NCBI RefSeq assembly: GCF_036327005.1
Contig: NZ_JAUGZK010000004.1
Coordinates: forward strand, 248,001 to 312,000
Length of the DNA stretch: 64,000 bases
Direction: 5' to 3'
Source of the DNA: Alkalimonas mucilaginosa
GTDB taxonomy: Bacteria > Pseudomonadota > Gammaproteobacteria > Enterobacterales > Alteromonadaceae
Part shown: positions 55,008-63,625 of the stretch, piece after piece
Layout of the letters: the number at the start of each line of letters is the position of its first letter
Numbering within the stretch: the first letter of the stretch is position 1
The notes under the pieces: generated by a model
The model's input: only the letters and a program-made list of their open reading frames with translations
Database searches by the model: none
What the model was told of the DNA's origin: nothing
Program-made: the position numbers and the translations under genes

Positions 55008-56102
55008 TTAAGCGAGCATGTTCAGGCCTTTGATACTGCGAATACCAAGGCCTGGCGTATCTTCAATGCTGATATCCGCACCTTCGAACAGCACATTGCC
55101 TTCGACAGGATCAAACGAACAAAGCGAAGGGCCATCCAAGTCCACCTTGGTAATCACATCGGATTTAGCAACGGCCAGGTGCACAGCGGCAGACACACTG
55201 ATGCTGGTTTCCAGCATGCAACCAATCATGCACTGCATGTCGTAGAACGAGCAGATATCTGCGATTTTAATGGCATTGGAGATGCCCCCGGTTTTCATCA
55301 GCTTGATGTTGATGATATCGGCAGCACGCATTTTGATCAGTTCAATAACTTCGCGCGGACTGAAGGTGGTTTCATCGGCCATGACCGGGGTATGCACCCG
55401 GTCGGTAACGTATTTCAGGCCATCAATATCCAGCGCTTTAACAGGTTGCTCCACCAGTTCCAGCCGGACACCGGCATCTTCCAGTTTATGCAGTGCATAG
55501 ACGGCTTCCTTCGCCGTCCAGCCCTGGTTCGCATCAAGCCGGATCAGTGCCCGGCCTTCAACGGCGGCGTAGATGGCTTTGACCCGCTCTATATCAACGC
55601 CTATGTCTTTGCCAACTTTGACTTTTAGTGTCTCAAAACCGCGGTCTACAGCATCCAGCGAATCTGCCACCATCTTATCGATGTAATCGACGCTGATGGT
55701 CAGGTCCGTGGTGAGTTTAGGCACACCGCCACCGAGCATTTTGTACAATGGGGCGCCATAAAGTTGCGCAAACAAGTCGTAAACCGCTATTTCTACCGCT
55801 GCTTTGGCGCTGTAGTTTTTCATAATGCAGTTTTGGATCACCCGGGTGACATGATTCAGATCGGAGATATCCAGGCCCACTAATTTGGGCTTAATCACGG
55901 TGCGGATGGCTTCGATAATAGAGCCATGAATATCACCGGTAATCACGGCCGTCGCCGGAGCTTCCCCATAACCTACATGGCCGGTATCGGTTTCTACCAT
56001 AACCACGACATCTTCAATTTCATGCACGGTACGTAGCGCCGTTTTAAAGGGCGTTTTCAATGGCACCTTCAACATGCCCAAACGGATATCAGTAATCTTC
56101 AT
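55008..56102 (-). CDS. Dipeptide epimerase (L-Ala-D/L-Glu epimerase type)
   Basis: Enolase-superfamily enzyme of 364 residues that epimerises L-Ala-D-Glu from murein tripeptides to L-Ala-L-Glu. Start ATG at 56102. The acid-base Lys pair is K160-V-K162, metal ligands D190, E218 and D243, and second Lys K267 in NIKLMKTGG. The family-specific D-x-D that binds the dipeptide amino group is present at D321-L-D323, supporting dipeptide rather than muconate or mandelate substrates. It lies 56 bases after the DUF819 gene in the same operon. Confidence 0.9.
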   Translation of the reverse strand: MKITDIRLGMLKVPLKTPFKTALRTVHEIEDVVVMVETDTGHVGYGEAPATAVITGDIHGSIIEAIRTVIKPKLVGLDISDLNHVTRVIQNCIMKNYSAKAAVEIAVYDLFAQLYGAPLYKMLGGGVPKLTTDLTISVDYIDKMVADSLDAVDRGFETLKVKVGKDIGVDIERVKAIYAAVEGRALIRLDANQGWTAKEAVYALHKLEDAGVRLELVEQPVKALDIDGLKYVTDRVHTPVMADETTFSPREVIELIKMRAADIINIKLMKTGGISNAIKIADICSFYDMQCMIGCMLETSISVSAAVHLAVAKSDVITKVDLDGPSLCSFDPVEGNVLFEGADISIEDTPGLGIRSIKGLNMLA

Positions 56103-56158
56103 GTCTAACCTCGAACGCAAGAAATCGGTGCACTTGCACTATAATGGCTGTCTGGTTG

Positions 56159-57328
56159 TCAGGCTAGCCAGAACAGCATTTTACCTACCAGCAGACCACC
56201 TGCCGTGCCAACAACATAACCCAGCATCGCCATCAACACCCCAACGGGGATCAAGGCTTTGGAGTAGGCGGCTGCCAGTATAGGGGCTGAAGCGACCCCG
56301 CCGATGTTGGCCAGGGAGGCCACACCGCAGGTGAATAAATCAAGTCGGAATAGTTTGGCTACCAAAGCCATCAGCAGACCATGAATACACAGAATCATCA
56401 GGCCAGCGGTGACATAAATCGGCGCTTTGACTAAATCGGCGAAATCAGCTCTGGAAGCAATCAGCGCGATAATCACCAACAGCATAATCTGAGACAGCTC
56501 GACAGAGCCAGCCAGTCTGCCAAGCCTTGTCATCGCAGCCAGCACACCGGCCAGTGTGACCAGCAAAATGGTCCAGGTCATGCTGGTTAAGAAAGCGGTT
56601 GTTGGTAACAGGCTAGCCAGGTGCTGACTGACCGCCGATACCAAAAAACTCAGGCTGAGTAACACCAGTAAGTTCAGCTGGGTCACAGTCGTACCTGCTG
56701 CCTTTGCTTCGTGCTGTTGTGCCAGTCGCTCACCGGCTTTAGCCAGCAAGCTGCTGTCCGCATTGGTCCAGCGATTGAACAGGCCGGCAAAAGGCACCAA
56801 CGCCAGCAGGATCATCACCCAGATAGCGTAATCAATGGAGTCCATCAGCAAGGTGTAGCCCATGCGACTGTCTGGTACATCCAGCGCTGACTGGATAGCC
56901 GCCATATTACCGGTGCCGCCCATCCAACTGCCCGATAAGGCGGCAAAGGTTTTCCAGCTATCGGGTTCCAGCCAGCGATGAAAGATAGCAAAAGTAATGA
57001 CGAAGCCAAGCATAATCGTGATCACCGCAGTAAAAAAGGCCCCCAACATGCGGGGACCAAGGTGGGCAATCGCTCGTAAATCGCTTTTTAGCAACATCAG
57101 GAAAATCATGGCAGGCAGCAGGTTGTTTCGTACCACACTGTACGTTGCGCGAATACTGTCGCTTTGGCTCCAAAGCCCTAAACTGGAAGCCAGCATCACG
57201 CTAAAATACAACAGCACAATGCCGGGTAAAATGGCAAACAAGCGCCAACCACTGTGCTTCTCCAGTAAGCCGAGCCCGGCTGCCATCAGCAACAAGACAG
57301 TCAGGAATAAAAAACCATCTGTGATCAT
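56159..57328 (-). CDS. DUF819 family integral membrane protein (probable permease)
   Basis: Protein of 389 residues with about ten to twelve TM helices. Typical DUF819 motifs: RNNLLPAMIFLMLLKSDLR, GSWMGGTGNMAAIQ and the later LANIGGVASAPILAAAY, with duplicated halves. The family (YjcL type) has no proven transport substrate, but it is frequently adjacent to dipeptide epimerases. Here it precedes the epimerase, so uptake of murein peptide or dipeptide is a reasonable inference. It is divergent from the NagZ operon, with a 266-base regulatory region. Confidence 0.85.
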   Translation of the reverse strand: MITDGFLFLTVLLLMAAGLGLLEKHSGWRLFAILPGIVLLYFSVMLASSLGLWSQSDSIRATYSVVRNNLLPAMIFLMLLKSDLRAIAHLGPRMLGAFFTAVITIMLGFVITFAIFHRWLEPDSWKTFAALSGSWMGGTGNMAAIQSALDVPDSRMGYTLLMDSIDYAIWVMILLALVPFAGLFNRWTNADSSLLAKAGERLAQQHEAKAAGTTVTQLNLLVLLSLSFLVSAVSQHLASLLPTTAFLTSMTWTILLVTLAGVLAAMTRLGRLAGSVELSQIMLLVIIALIASRADFADLVKAPIYVTAGLMILCIHGLLMALVAKLFRLDLFTCGVASLANIGGVASAPILAAAYSKALIPVGVLMAMLGYVVGTAGGLLVGKMLFWLA

Positions 57329-57345
57329 CGGGTATCCGCAACAAA

Positions 57346-57594
57346 GTAATTAAATATTCTACAATGAAATAAACATTAGCATAAATTATTCCTTTGTAAA
57401 ATGCCTTCTTGTTGATCCGGTCAGTATTTTCTGACCAACCTGCTGTAAGGGGTTGCTACCCCTGAGCTTTATGTTGGAATAAATAATTCTATGTGGTCGT
57501 TTATTAGGAATAATTTAGTTGTCGATTGGGGGTGGCTTTGCTAAGGTGTGTTGAAACTTTCAGCAAAAGGGTGGGCCAACTGGCCAGGTTCTGC
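57346..57594. promoter_or_regulatory. Divergent regulatory region with repeated GGAAT-N5-ATTCT dyads
   Basis: The AT-rich 266-base gap between the DUF819 and NagZ genes has TTGGAAT-AAATA-ATTCT (57474-57490), GTAAT-TAAAT-ATTCT (57346-57360), AGCAT-AAATT-ATTCC (57378-57392) and a half site GGAAT at 57507-57511. The first is nearly identical to one before the TonB receptor. Layout of two sites per promoter suggests a dimeric repressor; the 5-base spacing with GNAAT arms is reminiscent of RpiR-family sites, but this is inference. Confidence 0.65.
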
Positions 57595-59493
57595 ATGAAA
57601 AAAAATGTACTGCATTTGAGCTGGATTGTTACTATAGCCTGTATTGGAATTTATCTGGGATGGACGGCTTTGCGCACTGAATTAACCCTGGAACAAAAAA
57701 TTGCCCAGAAGCTGATGATCGATGTACGGTACTTTTGCCCGGAGCCCGGTGAGACACCATGTCGCTCGGCTGTGACCCATTTGCCGCACGAGCTGGCACA
57801 ACTGATTACAGAGACTGGCCTGGGTGGCGTTATTTTGTTTGCGGAAAACCTGCAATCCCCTGAGCAGATTATTGATTTGACACAGGATCTGCAGAAGGCT
57901 GCTTTGCAATCACCTGTTGGCCAGCCACTGTTTATTTCCGTTGACCAGGAGGGTGGCCGGGTTTTTCGGACACCACGCCATTTTAGCTCTGGTTTTGCCG
58001 GCAATATGGCCATAGGCGCGACCTATGCACGCCATGGTGATTTTTATGCCAGCCAGGTTGGCCGCGTGCTGGGGCAGGAGCTGGCAGTACTGGGTATTAA
58101 TACCAACCATGCGCCGGTGGTTGATGTGAACAGCAATCCCGACAATCCGGTGATCAATGTGCGCTCTTTTGGTGAGCAGCCGCAACAGGTGGCTGAGTTA
58201 GCGGTGGCGATGCTAAGCAGCATGCAACAGCAAGGTGTACTCGGTACGCTAAAGCATTTCCCAGGTCATGGTGATACGCATTTGGACAGCCATTTGGCAT
58301 TGCCATTGGTGACCCATTCGCGTCGTCAGATTGAGCGTGTTGACTTGGCCCCATTTCAGTGGGCCATTGAGCACACTGAAGTGCCAATGATCATGACAGC
58401 ACATATTCAGTACCCAGAGCTGGATAACAGCCAGATTGAAAGCAAAGATGGCAACCGGATGCTTCGGCCGGCGACGATGTCGCGGGCTATGCTGACCGAT
58501 TTGTTAAGGCAGCAGATGGGGTATCAGGGGCTGATTATTACCGATGCGCTGGATATGGCTGCCATCAGCCATTACTTTTCACCAGAGCAGGCGGTGCTGG
58601 AAACCTTCGCAGCTGGTGCTGATATTGCGTTAATGCCTTACCCTATTCGCGAACCTGAGGATATCAAAGCTTTCAAACAATTGATCAGCCGGTTAGCAAC
58701 TGCTGTTCGGCAAGGGCAGCTTAGTGCAGCAGAGCTGGAAGTTTCCTGGCAGCGAATAAGAAAGCTAAAAGCTGGCTGGCTCCATACCACCACTGTACAG
58801 GATGATCGAACAGCCCTGTATCGGCTGGCAAAGCAGCAATTGGGCCAGCCAGCCCACCAGGCGCTCGAGTTGGAGCTTGCCCGCCAGGCTGCCACCTTAT
58901 TGCAGAACCAATCCGGGCTCTTGCCATTACCAACAAAGCGCATTGCCCATTTGCATCTGTTAGCAGCTACACCTTTGCAGGCGCGGATGCTGCAACAAGC
59001 ACTGAGCCGGCAATGGCCGCAGGAGGAGTGGCAGCGGCTGCGCTGGACCCAGAGCACGTTCGATGACTGGCAGCCAGAGCAGGCACTGCAGCTTAGTCAG
59101 CAGGCGGATCTGGTGATCCATGCCGGCTGGCAGCGGCTGGCCAGTCTGGTGGATGCCGGAGGCATGGCGGACCTTGCCAGTCAACCGCGTCCGGCCATCA
59201 GTTATGAGGCTGCTATGCAGGCCAGTCAGCAGGTGCTGCAGGCTACCAGGCAGGCAGGAAGCTCTGTGGTATTGTTAGGTTTTGGTACCCCTTATGAGCT
59301 GATTCCCTTATTGCCGTTCAGTGATCTCAGTATAGTGGCTTACCATCACGGTATTGAGCAAAGCCAGGCTGAGGTACTTTATGGGCCGACCTATCAGGCG
59401 GTTGCTGAGGCTTTGCTCGGGCATACCGCCTTGCATGGTACTTTGCCGGTGCAACTGATGGTGCCTGAGATGGCTGCACAGGAGGTTCCATAA
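57595..59493 (+). CDS. Exported two-domain GH3 beta-N-acetylglucosaminidase (NagZ-type)
   Basis: Cleaves GlcNAc-MurNAc links in murein fragments; 632 residues from the ATG at 57595, with an N-terminal signal or anchor helix (about 8-26). The GH3 barrel has the NagZ signature K220-HFPGHGDTHLDSH with catalytic D231/H233 and nucleophile D317 (ITDALDM), at nearly the same numbers as Bacillus subtilis NagZ/YbbD. Unlike the E. coli cytosolic NagZ (about 340 residues) it has a C-terminal second GH3 domain of about 270 residues. Its stop overlaps the next ATG (TAATG), so it is translationally coupled to the serine hydrolase. Role is probably periplasmic. Confidence 0.9.
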   Translation: MKKNVLHLSWIVTIACIGIYLGWTALRTELTLEQKIAQKLMIDVRYFCPEPGETPCRSAVTHLPHELAQLITETGLGGVILFAENLQSPEQIIDLTQDLQKAALQSPVGQPLFISVDQEGGRVFRTPRHFSSGFAGNMAIGATYARHGDFYASQVGRVLGQELAVLGINTNHAPVVDVNSNPDNPVINVRSFGEQPQQVAELAVAMLSSMQQQGVLGTLKHFPGHGDTHLDSHLALPLVTHSRRQIERVDLAPFQWAIEHTEVPMIMTAHIQYPELDNSQIESKDGNRMLRPATMSRAMLTDLLRQQMGYQGLIITDALDMAAISHYFSPEQAVLETFAAGADIALMPYPIREPEDIKAFKQLISRLATAVRQGQLSAAELEVSWQRIRKLKAGWLHTTTVQDDRTALYRLAKQQLGQPAHQALELELARQAATLLQNQSGLLPLPTKRIAHLHLLAATPLQARMLQQALSRQWPQEEWQRLRWTQSTFDDWQPEQALQLSQQADLVIHAGWQRLASLVDAGGMADLASQPRPAISYEAAMQASQQVLQATRQAGSSVVLLGFGTPYELIPLLPFSDLSIVAYHHGIEQSQAEVLYGPTYQAVAEALLGHTALHGTLPVQLMVPEMAAQEVP

Positions 59494-61115
59494 TGGCACG
59501 GCGGTATCCGCTTTTAATCACCACAGTGCTGGCTCTGTTTTTACCGCTTGGTGCAGGCATGACGTTTAGTAGTGACTGGCCAGTGTCGGTGCGTGAGCCG
59601 GCCCAGCTTAGCATCGAACTGCCGGAGCAACGTAGCCAGCGACGCTTGGTGAATGACCGGCGAATTTTTTACAGTTATCAAGGCCAGGGCGCGCTCTGGC
59701 TGGATTTACAACAAGCCAGTTCAGCCAGTATTCTTATCAATGGTCGTGAACTGGCCTTGCCACCACAGCTGTCAGAGCAGCCGATGATCTTGTCGCTGGC
59801 GGATTACACCCGGGATGGATTGAACCAACTGCGGCTGGCGGCTGTAGAGCCGGCCGATGCCAGTATTCGGCTGCGGTTCAACTTCCCTCTGTTGTTGGAT
59901 GGAACGGCCGCAGACGCGGGGTTTTCGGCCCAGCGGTTGGCAGAGCTGGATGCCATGATAGAGCAGGAGGTTGCTGCCGGCTTTCCCGGTGCGGTGTTGT
60001 TGATTGCGAAGAACGGCCGGGTGATCAAAGAAACAGCCTATGGTTACGCCAAGCGGTACGATCGTCATGGTCAGCAGTTGGTACAGCCTGAGCCAATGCA
60101 AACCGATACCTTGTTCGATATAGCTTCCAACAGCAAGATGTATGCGACTGTGTATGCGGTAATGAAACTGGCTACGGAGGGCCAGCTGGATATCAATGCG
60201 CCGATAGCGCATTATCTGCCGGAGTATCAGGGCGATGGGCGTGAACTGCGGTTGGTGCGGGATTTATTAGATCACAGTGCAGGCTATGGTCCGGAGTTGC
60301 ATTTTTTCCGGCCAGATAATCGCTTGGGCGCTGACTTTTATTCGATAGAAGCGGAGCGTACCAAGCAATTGCTGATAGAGCAGGTACCTTTTCAGCGACC
60401 GCGTGGACAAAGTGCGGTGTACAGCGATACCGGCTTTATGTTGTTGGGGGCTCTGGTAGAGCGGGTGGCAGGTATGGCGCTGGATACGTATCTGGAGCAG
60501 CAGCTTTACCAGCCGCTGGGGCTTAGCAGTACCTTATTTAATCCATTGCAAAAAGGCATTGCAGCCAACCGTATTGCAGCGACGGAATTGGATGGCAACA
60601 CCAGAGGTGGCTTGCACCAGCAGTTTCCAGCGATGCGTCGGGGGGTGTTGCGTGGTGAAGTCCACGATGAAAAAGCTTTTTACTCGCTGGGAGGGGTGGC
60701 TGGCCATGCCGGTTTGTTTAGTACTGCCCGTGAGCTGGCGGTACTGATGATGCTGGCGCAACATGGTGGTTACGGCGATGTTGCGGTATTCAGCCAGCCG
60801 GTGATCCAGCAGTTTGTCCGGCCATCGGGCCAGGATCACCGCTTTGGCCTGGGCTGGCGCACGGCGGTTGGAAGCGATCTGGACTGGCATTTTGGTCCTT
60901 ATGCCAGCCGTTATGCTTTTGGCCATACCGGTTGGACTGGCACGGCTACCTTGATTGATCCATACTACGATCTGCTGGTGGTGCTGTTAACCAATAAAAA
61001 GCATTCACCGATCCGGCAGGATAGCAGCGGTTATTACTTCAGTGGCGATCGTTTTGAAACCGGCATGTATGGCAGTGTGATGAGCAAGATTTACGAGGCC
61101 ATGCTTGGTTTATAA
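59493..61115 (+). CDS. Serine hydrolase, class C beta-lactamase family (AmiE/YfeW-like)
   Basis: Exported protein of 540 residues; signal peptide about 1-21. About 120 residues of unassigned sequence precede the serine domain. Catalytic motifs are S212-N-S-K215 (SxxK), Y310-S-D (YxN class) and H478-T-G (KTG class). In B. subtilis the related YbbE/AmiE removes peptides from MurNAc and in E. coli YfeW (PBP4B) lies beside murQ-murP, so a murein-amidase or DD-peptidase role fits here. Which bond it cuts cannot be decided from sequence. Start overlaps NagZ; next gene is 27 bases away. Confidence 0.88.
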   Translation: MARRYPLLITTVLALFLPLGAGMTFSSDWPVSVREPAQLSIELPEQRSQRRLVNDRRIFYSYQGQGALWLDLQQASSASILINGRELALPPQLSEQPMILSLADYTRDGLNQLRLAAVEPADASIRLRFNFPLLLDGTAADAGFSAQRLAELDAMIEQEVAAGFPGAVLLIAKNGRVIKETAYGYAKRYDRHGQQLVQPEPMQTDTLFDIASNSKMYATVYAVMKLATEGQLDINAPIAHYLPEYQGDGRELRLVRDLLDHSAGYGPELHFFRPDNRLGADFYSIEAERTKQLLIEQVPFQRPRGQSAVYSDTGFMLLGALVERVAGMALDTYLEQQLYQPLGLSSTLFNPLQKGIAANRIAATELDGNTRGGLHQQFPAMRRGVLRGEVHDEKAFYSLGGVAGHAGLFSTARELAVLMMLAQHGGYGDVAVFSQPVIQQFVRPSGQDHRFGLGWRTAVGSDLDWHFGPYASRYAFGHTGWTGTATLIDPYYDLLVVLLTNKKHSPIRQDSSGYYFSGDRFETGMYGSVMSKIYEAMLGL

Positions 61116-61142
61116 TGCACCGCAAACAGCGCCGGAGGCGCC

Positions 61143-62735
61143 ATGGAGATAAAACTGACGGCGCTGGATTGGCTGGTGTTTGCTGGTTACTTCCTGCTGC
61201 TGGCGGCAATGGGCTGGCTGTTAAGTCAAAGACGCGCCGGCAATGCCCGCGACTACTTTCTTGGCGGCAATCAGATGCCAATGTGGGCCGTGGCTATTTC
61301 GGTGATGGCCACCTCGCAGTCGGCAGCAACCTTCCTCGGTGGGCCTGATCAAGGATTTCGTGGGGATCTCACCTATCTGGCTACCAATCTTGGCGCTTTT
61401 ATTGCTGCCTTTGTGGTAATGCTGTATTTGATCCCGCGCTACTATCAGGCCAGAGTCAGTACGGTATATGGCTTGCTGGCGCAACGCTTTGGTGATAGTG
61501 CCAAGCGTCAGGCCGGAACTATGTATCTGTTTGGTCGAGTCTTTGCCAGTGGGGCGCGCCTTTACATGGCTGCCATTGCGGTATCGATGGTGATTTTTCA
61601 TAACATTGATGCCAGCAGCGTGGTGTTGTCGATCATCGTGCTGGCTTTTGGTGCCTTGGCGTATTCTGTAGCAGGAGGGATCCGCTCGGTTATTTACACC
61701 GATGCCTTCCAGTGTGCTGTTTATGTGCTGGCGGCCATAGCGGTGTTTATCTATCTGCTGTGGCTGATCCCGGCCGAGCCGGCAGCTATCCTGGCGGCGC
61801 TGAGGGAACCCCTGGATGGTTCCGGCTCGAAGTTGCAGTTACTGGATTTTTCACTTGATGTCAGTTCCGGTGGCGTTTTTACATTTTGGTCGGCCATGAG
61901 TGGTTTTGTGCTGCTGAATATTGCTGCTTTTGGGTTGGATCAGGATATGACCCAGCGGGTACTCAGCTGTAAAACGGCCAGGCAGGGTGCCAGCGCTATG
62001 CTGTTGTCGGTGGTATTGATTATTCCGGTGATGCTGCTCTTTATCGCCATTGGCATGTTGCTTTATGTATTCTATCTGCGGCCTGACTTGATGCAACAAG
62101 GTGGCGCAGAGCTTGCCGGCAGCTTTGCCGGTGAAACCGTGACGGTTTTTATGCATTTCGTACTCAATGAAATGCCTGCTGGTTTGCGGGGGCTGGTGAC
62201 GGTTGGTGTGGTGGCGGCTGCACTTTCTACCATGACCTCCGGGCTCAACTCCATGTCTTCGGTGCTGGTGGAGGATTTGTATCGCCCCTGGCAACAGCGT
62301 CGCAGAGCGGCCACATCTGAACGACACTTTGTCCGGGCCGGTCAGTTTGGCATGTTGCTGACTGCAACAGCACTATCGGCGATGGCGGTACTGTGTTTTT
62401 ACTGGCAGCAATTTAGCGATATGCCATTGCTGGCTTTTGCCCTTAGCGTGATGGTGTTTTCCTACAGTGGTCTGTTGGGGGTTTACTTTACGGTTCTATG
62501 CACTAACCGCGGTAATGCCCGCAGTGTGGCTGCCGCGCTGCTTTGTGGTTTTCTGGTGCCTTTGTTTTTTCAGCCTTATGTACTGCAGTTCTTTGGCCCT
62601 GTTCTGGCCACATGGGATTTGGGCTTTACCTGGCAGCTTTGCTTGGGTACCTTATTTGCTTTTGTGGTCTGTTGTTTAGGCAAGCCTAAACAACAGCAAC
62701 CATCTTCATTCGCAGTCACAGGAGAGACAGAGTGA
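61143..62735 (+). CDS. SSS-family sodium:solute symporter (probable MurNAc transporter)
   Basis: Inner-membrane transporter of 530 residues with about 13 TM helices (SLC5/SSS). Family motifs: RDYFLGGNQMPMWAVAISVMATSQSAATFLG-type start, AYSVAGGIRSVIYTDAFQ, and GLNSMSSVLVEDLYRP. Similar SSS proteins carry MurNAc in Tannerella forsythia (MurT), where they also sit beside a MurNAc kinase and MurQ. Here the same order suggests PTS-independent MurNAc uptake. Its stop overlaps the kinase start (GTGA). Confidence 0.88.
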   Translation: MEIKLTALDWLVFAGYFLLLAAMGWLLSQRRAGNARDYFLGGNQMPMWAVAISVMATSQSAATFLGGPDQGFRGDLTYLATNLGAFIAAFVVMLYLIPRYYQARVSTVYGLLAQRFGDSAKRQAGTMYLFGRVFASGARLYMAAIAVSMVIFHNIDASSVVLSIIVLAFGALAYSVAGGIRSVIYTDAFQCAVYVLAAIAVFIYLLWLIPAEPAAILAALREPLDGSGSKLQLLDFSLDVSSGGVFTFWSAMSGFVLLNIAAFGLDQDMTQRVLSCKTARQGASAMLLSVVLIIPVMLLFIAIGMLLYVFYLRPDLMQQGGAELAGSFAGETVTVFMHFVLNEMPAGLRGLVTVGVVAAALSTMTSGLNSMSSVLVEDLYRPWQQRRRAATSERHFVRAGQFGMLLTATALSAMAVLCFYWQQFSDMPLLAFALSVMVFSYSGLLGVYFTVLCTNRGNARSVAAALLCGFLVPLFFQPYVLQFFGPVLATWDLGFTWQLCLGTLFAFVVCCLGKPKQQQPSSFAVTGETE

Positions 62736-63625
62736 CGGACTATATACTTGGTATTGATGCCGGTGGCACCAAAACCCTTGGCCGGCTGGTGCATCTCGCC
62801 AGTAATCGCAGCTGGCAACTGAAAATGGGCTCGGCCTCCCTGACCAACGACTACAACAATGCTGCGGCGACGCTGTATCAGTTGATTAGCAATTTATTTG
62901 AGCTGGCGCATTGTCAGGGCCGTGAAGTGACTGTAGTGGCTGGTGTGCCTGGTGCAGGTAATTTGCAGCTGCGCAGATCATTGGAGCTGCATCTGGCTGA
63001 ACTTTGTCCACAGCTTTGGATCACCACCGATGCGAAAACATCCGTCTGGGGCGCGAATCATGGTCAGCCGGTGGCAGTGGTGGCTTTAGGTACCGGTTCG
63101 GTTGGTATGCGGCTGGAGTCCAATGGTGTCGAGCGACAGTTTGGTGGTTGGGGCTTTAACATTGGCGATGAAGGCAGCGGAGCTATTTTAGGGAAGATGG
63201 CGGTGCGTCAGGTGTTGGATGAGTTTGATCGCAGCCGTGCTTTCAGCTCCCGGTTGGCGAAGGCTGTGACTGCGGTGATTGGCACCGATCCGGCCAATAT
63301 TCTGGCCTGGTTGAAACATGCGGTTGTGAATGATTTTTCCCGACTGGCCCCTCTGGTATTGCCTCTGGCAGCGCAATGCCCACAAGCAGCCAGAGTGTTT
63401 GGACGCTACCTGGATGATGTGGTAGAGCTGATTGATTTGACGTGCCAGGAGGTGGATTTACCGATAGTGATACTTGGCGGCCTGGCTGCAGGGACAATCC
63501 CGCAGTTGCCAGAGCGCATCCAACAGAAAGTGATTCCGGCGGCAGGTACTTCGGTGGATGGTGCATTATTGCTGGCACAAAAGTGGCGCAGTGGTGAGCT
63601 GGAAAAGACGGAGCCACGAGTATGA
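62732..63625 (+). CDS. BadF/BadG/BcrA/BcrD-type sugar kinase (probable MurNAc/GlcNAc kinase)
   Basis: ASKHA-fold kinase of 297 residues, GTG start. Phosphate-1 GIDAGGTKT, phosphate-2 ALGTGSVGM, adenosine-binding ILGGLAAGT, and the GDEGSGAILG motif of GlcNAc kinases. Between the transporter and MurQ it most probably phosphorylates MurNAc at O-6 (MurK-like), giving the MurQ substrate. GlcNAc kinase is the alternative. Start overlaps SSS stop; stop overlaps the murQ start (ATGA). Confidence 0.87.
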   Translation: MTDYILGIDAGGTKTLGRLVHLASNRSWQLKMGSASLTNDYNNAAATLYQLISNLFELAHCQGREVTVVAGVPGAGNLQLRRSLELHLAELCPQLWITTDAKTSVWGANHGQPVAVVALGTGSVGMRLESNGVERQFGGWGFNIGDEGSGAILGKMAVRQVLDEFDRSRAFSSRLAKAVTAVIGTDPANILAWLKHAVVNDFSRLAPLVLPLAAQCPQAARVFGRYLDDVVELIDLTCQEVDLPIVILGGLAAGTIPQLPERIQQKVIPAAGTSVDGALLLAQKWRSGELEKTEPRV

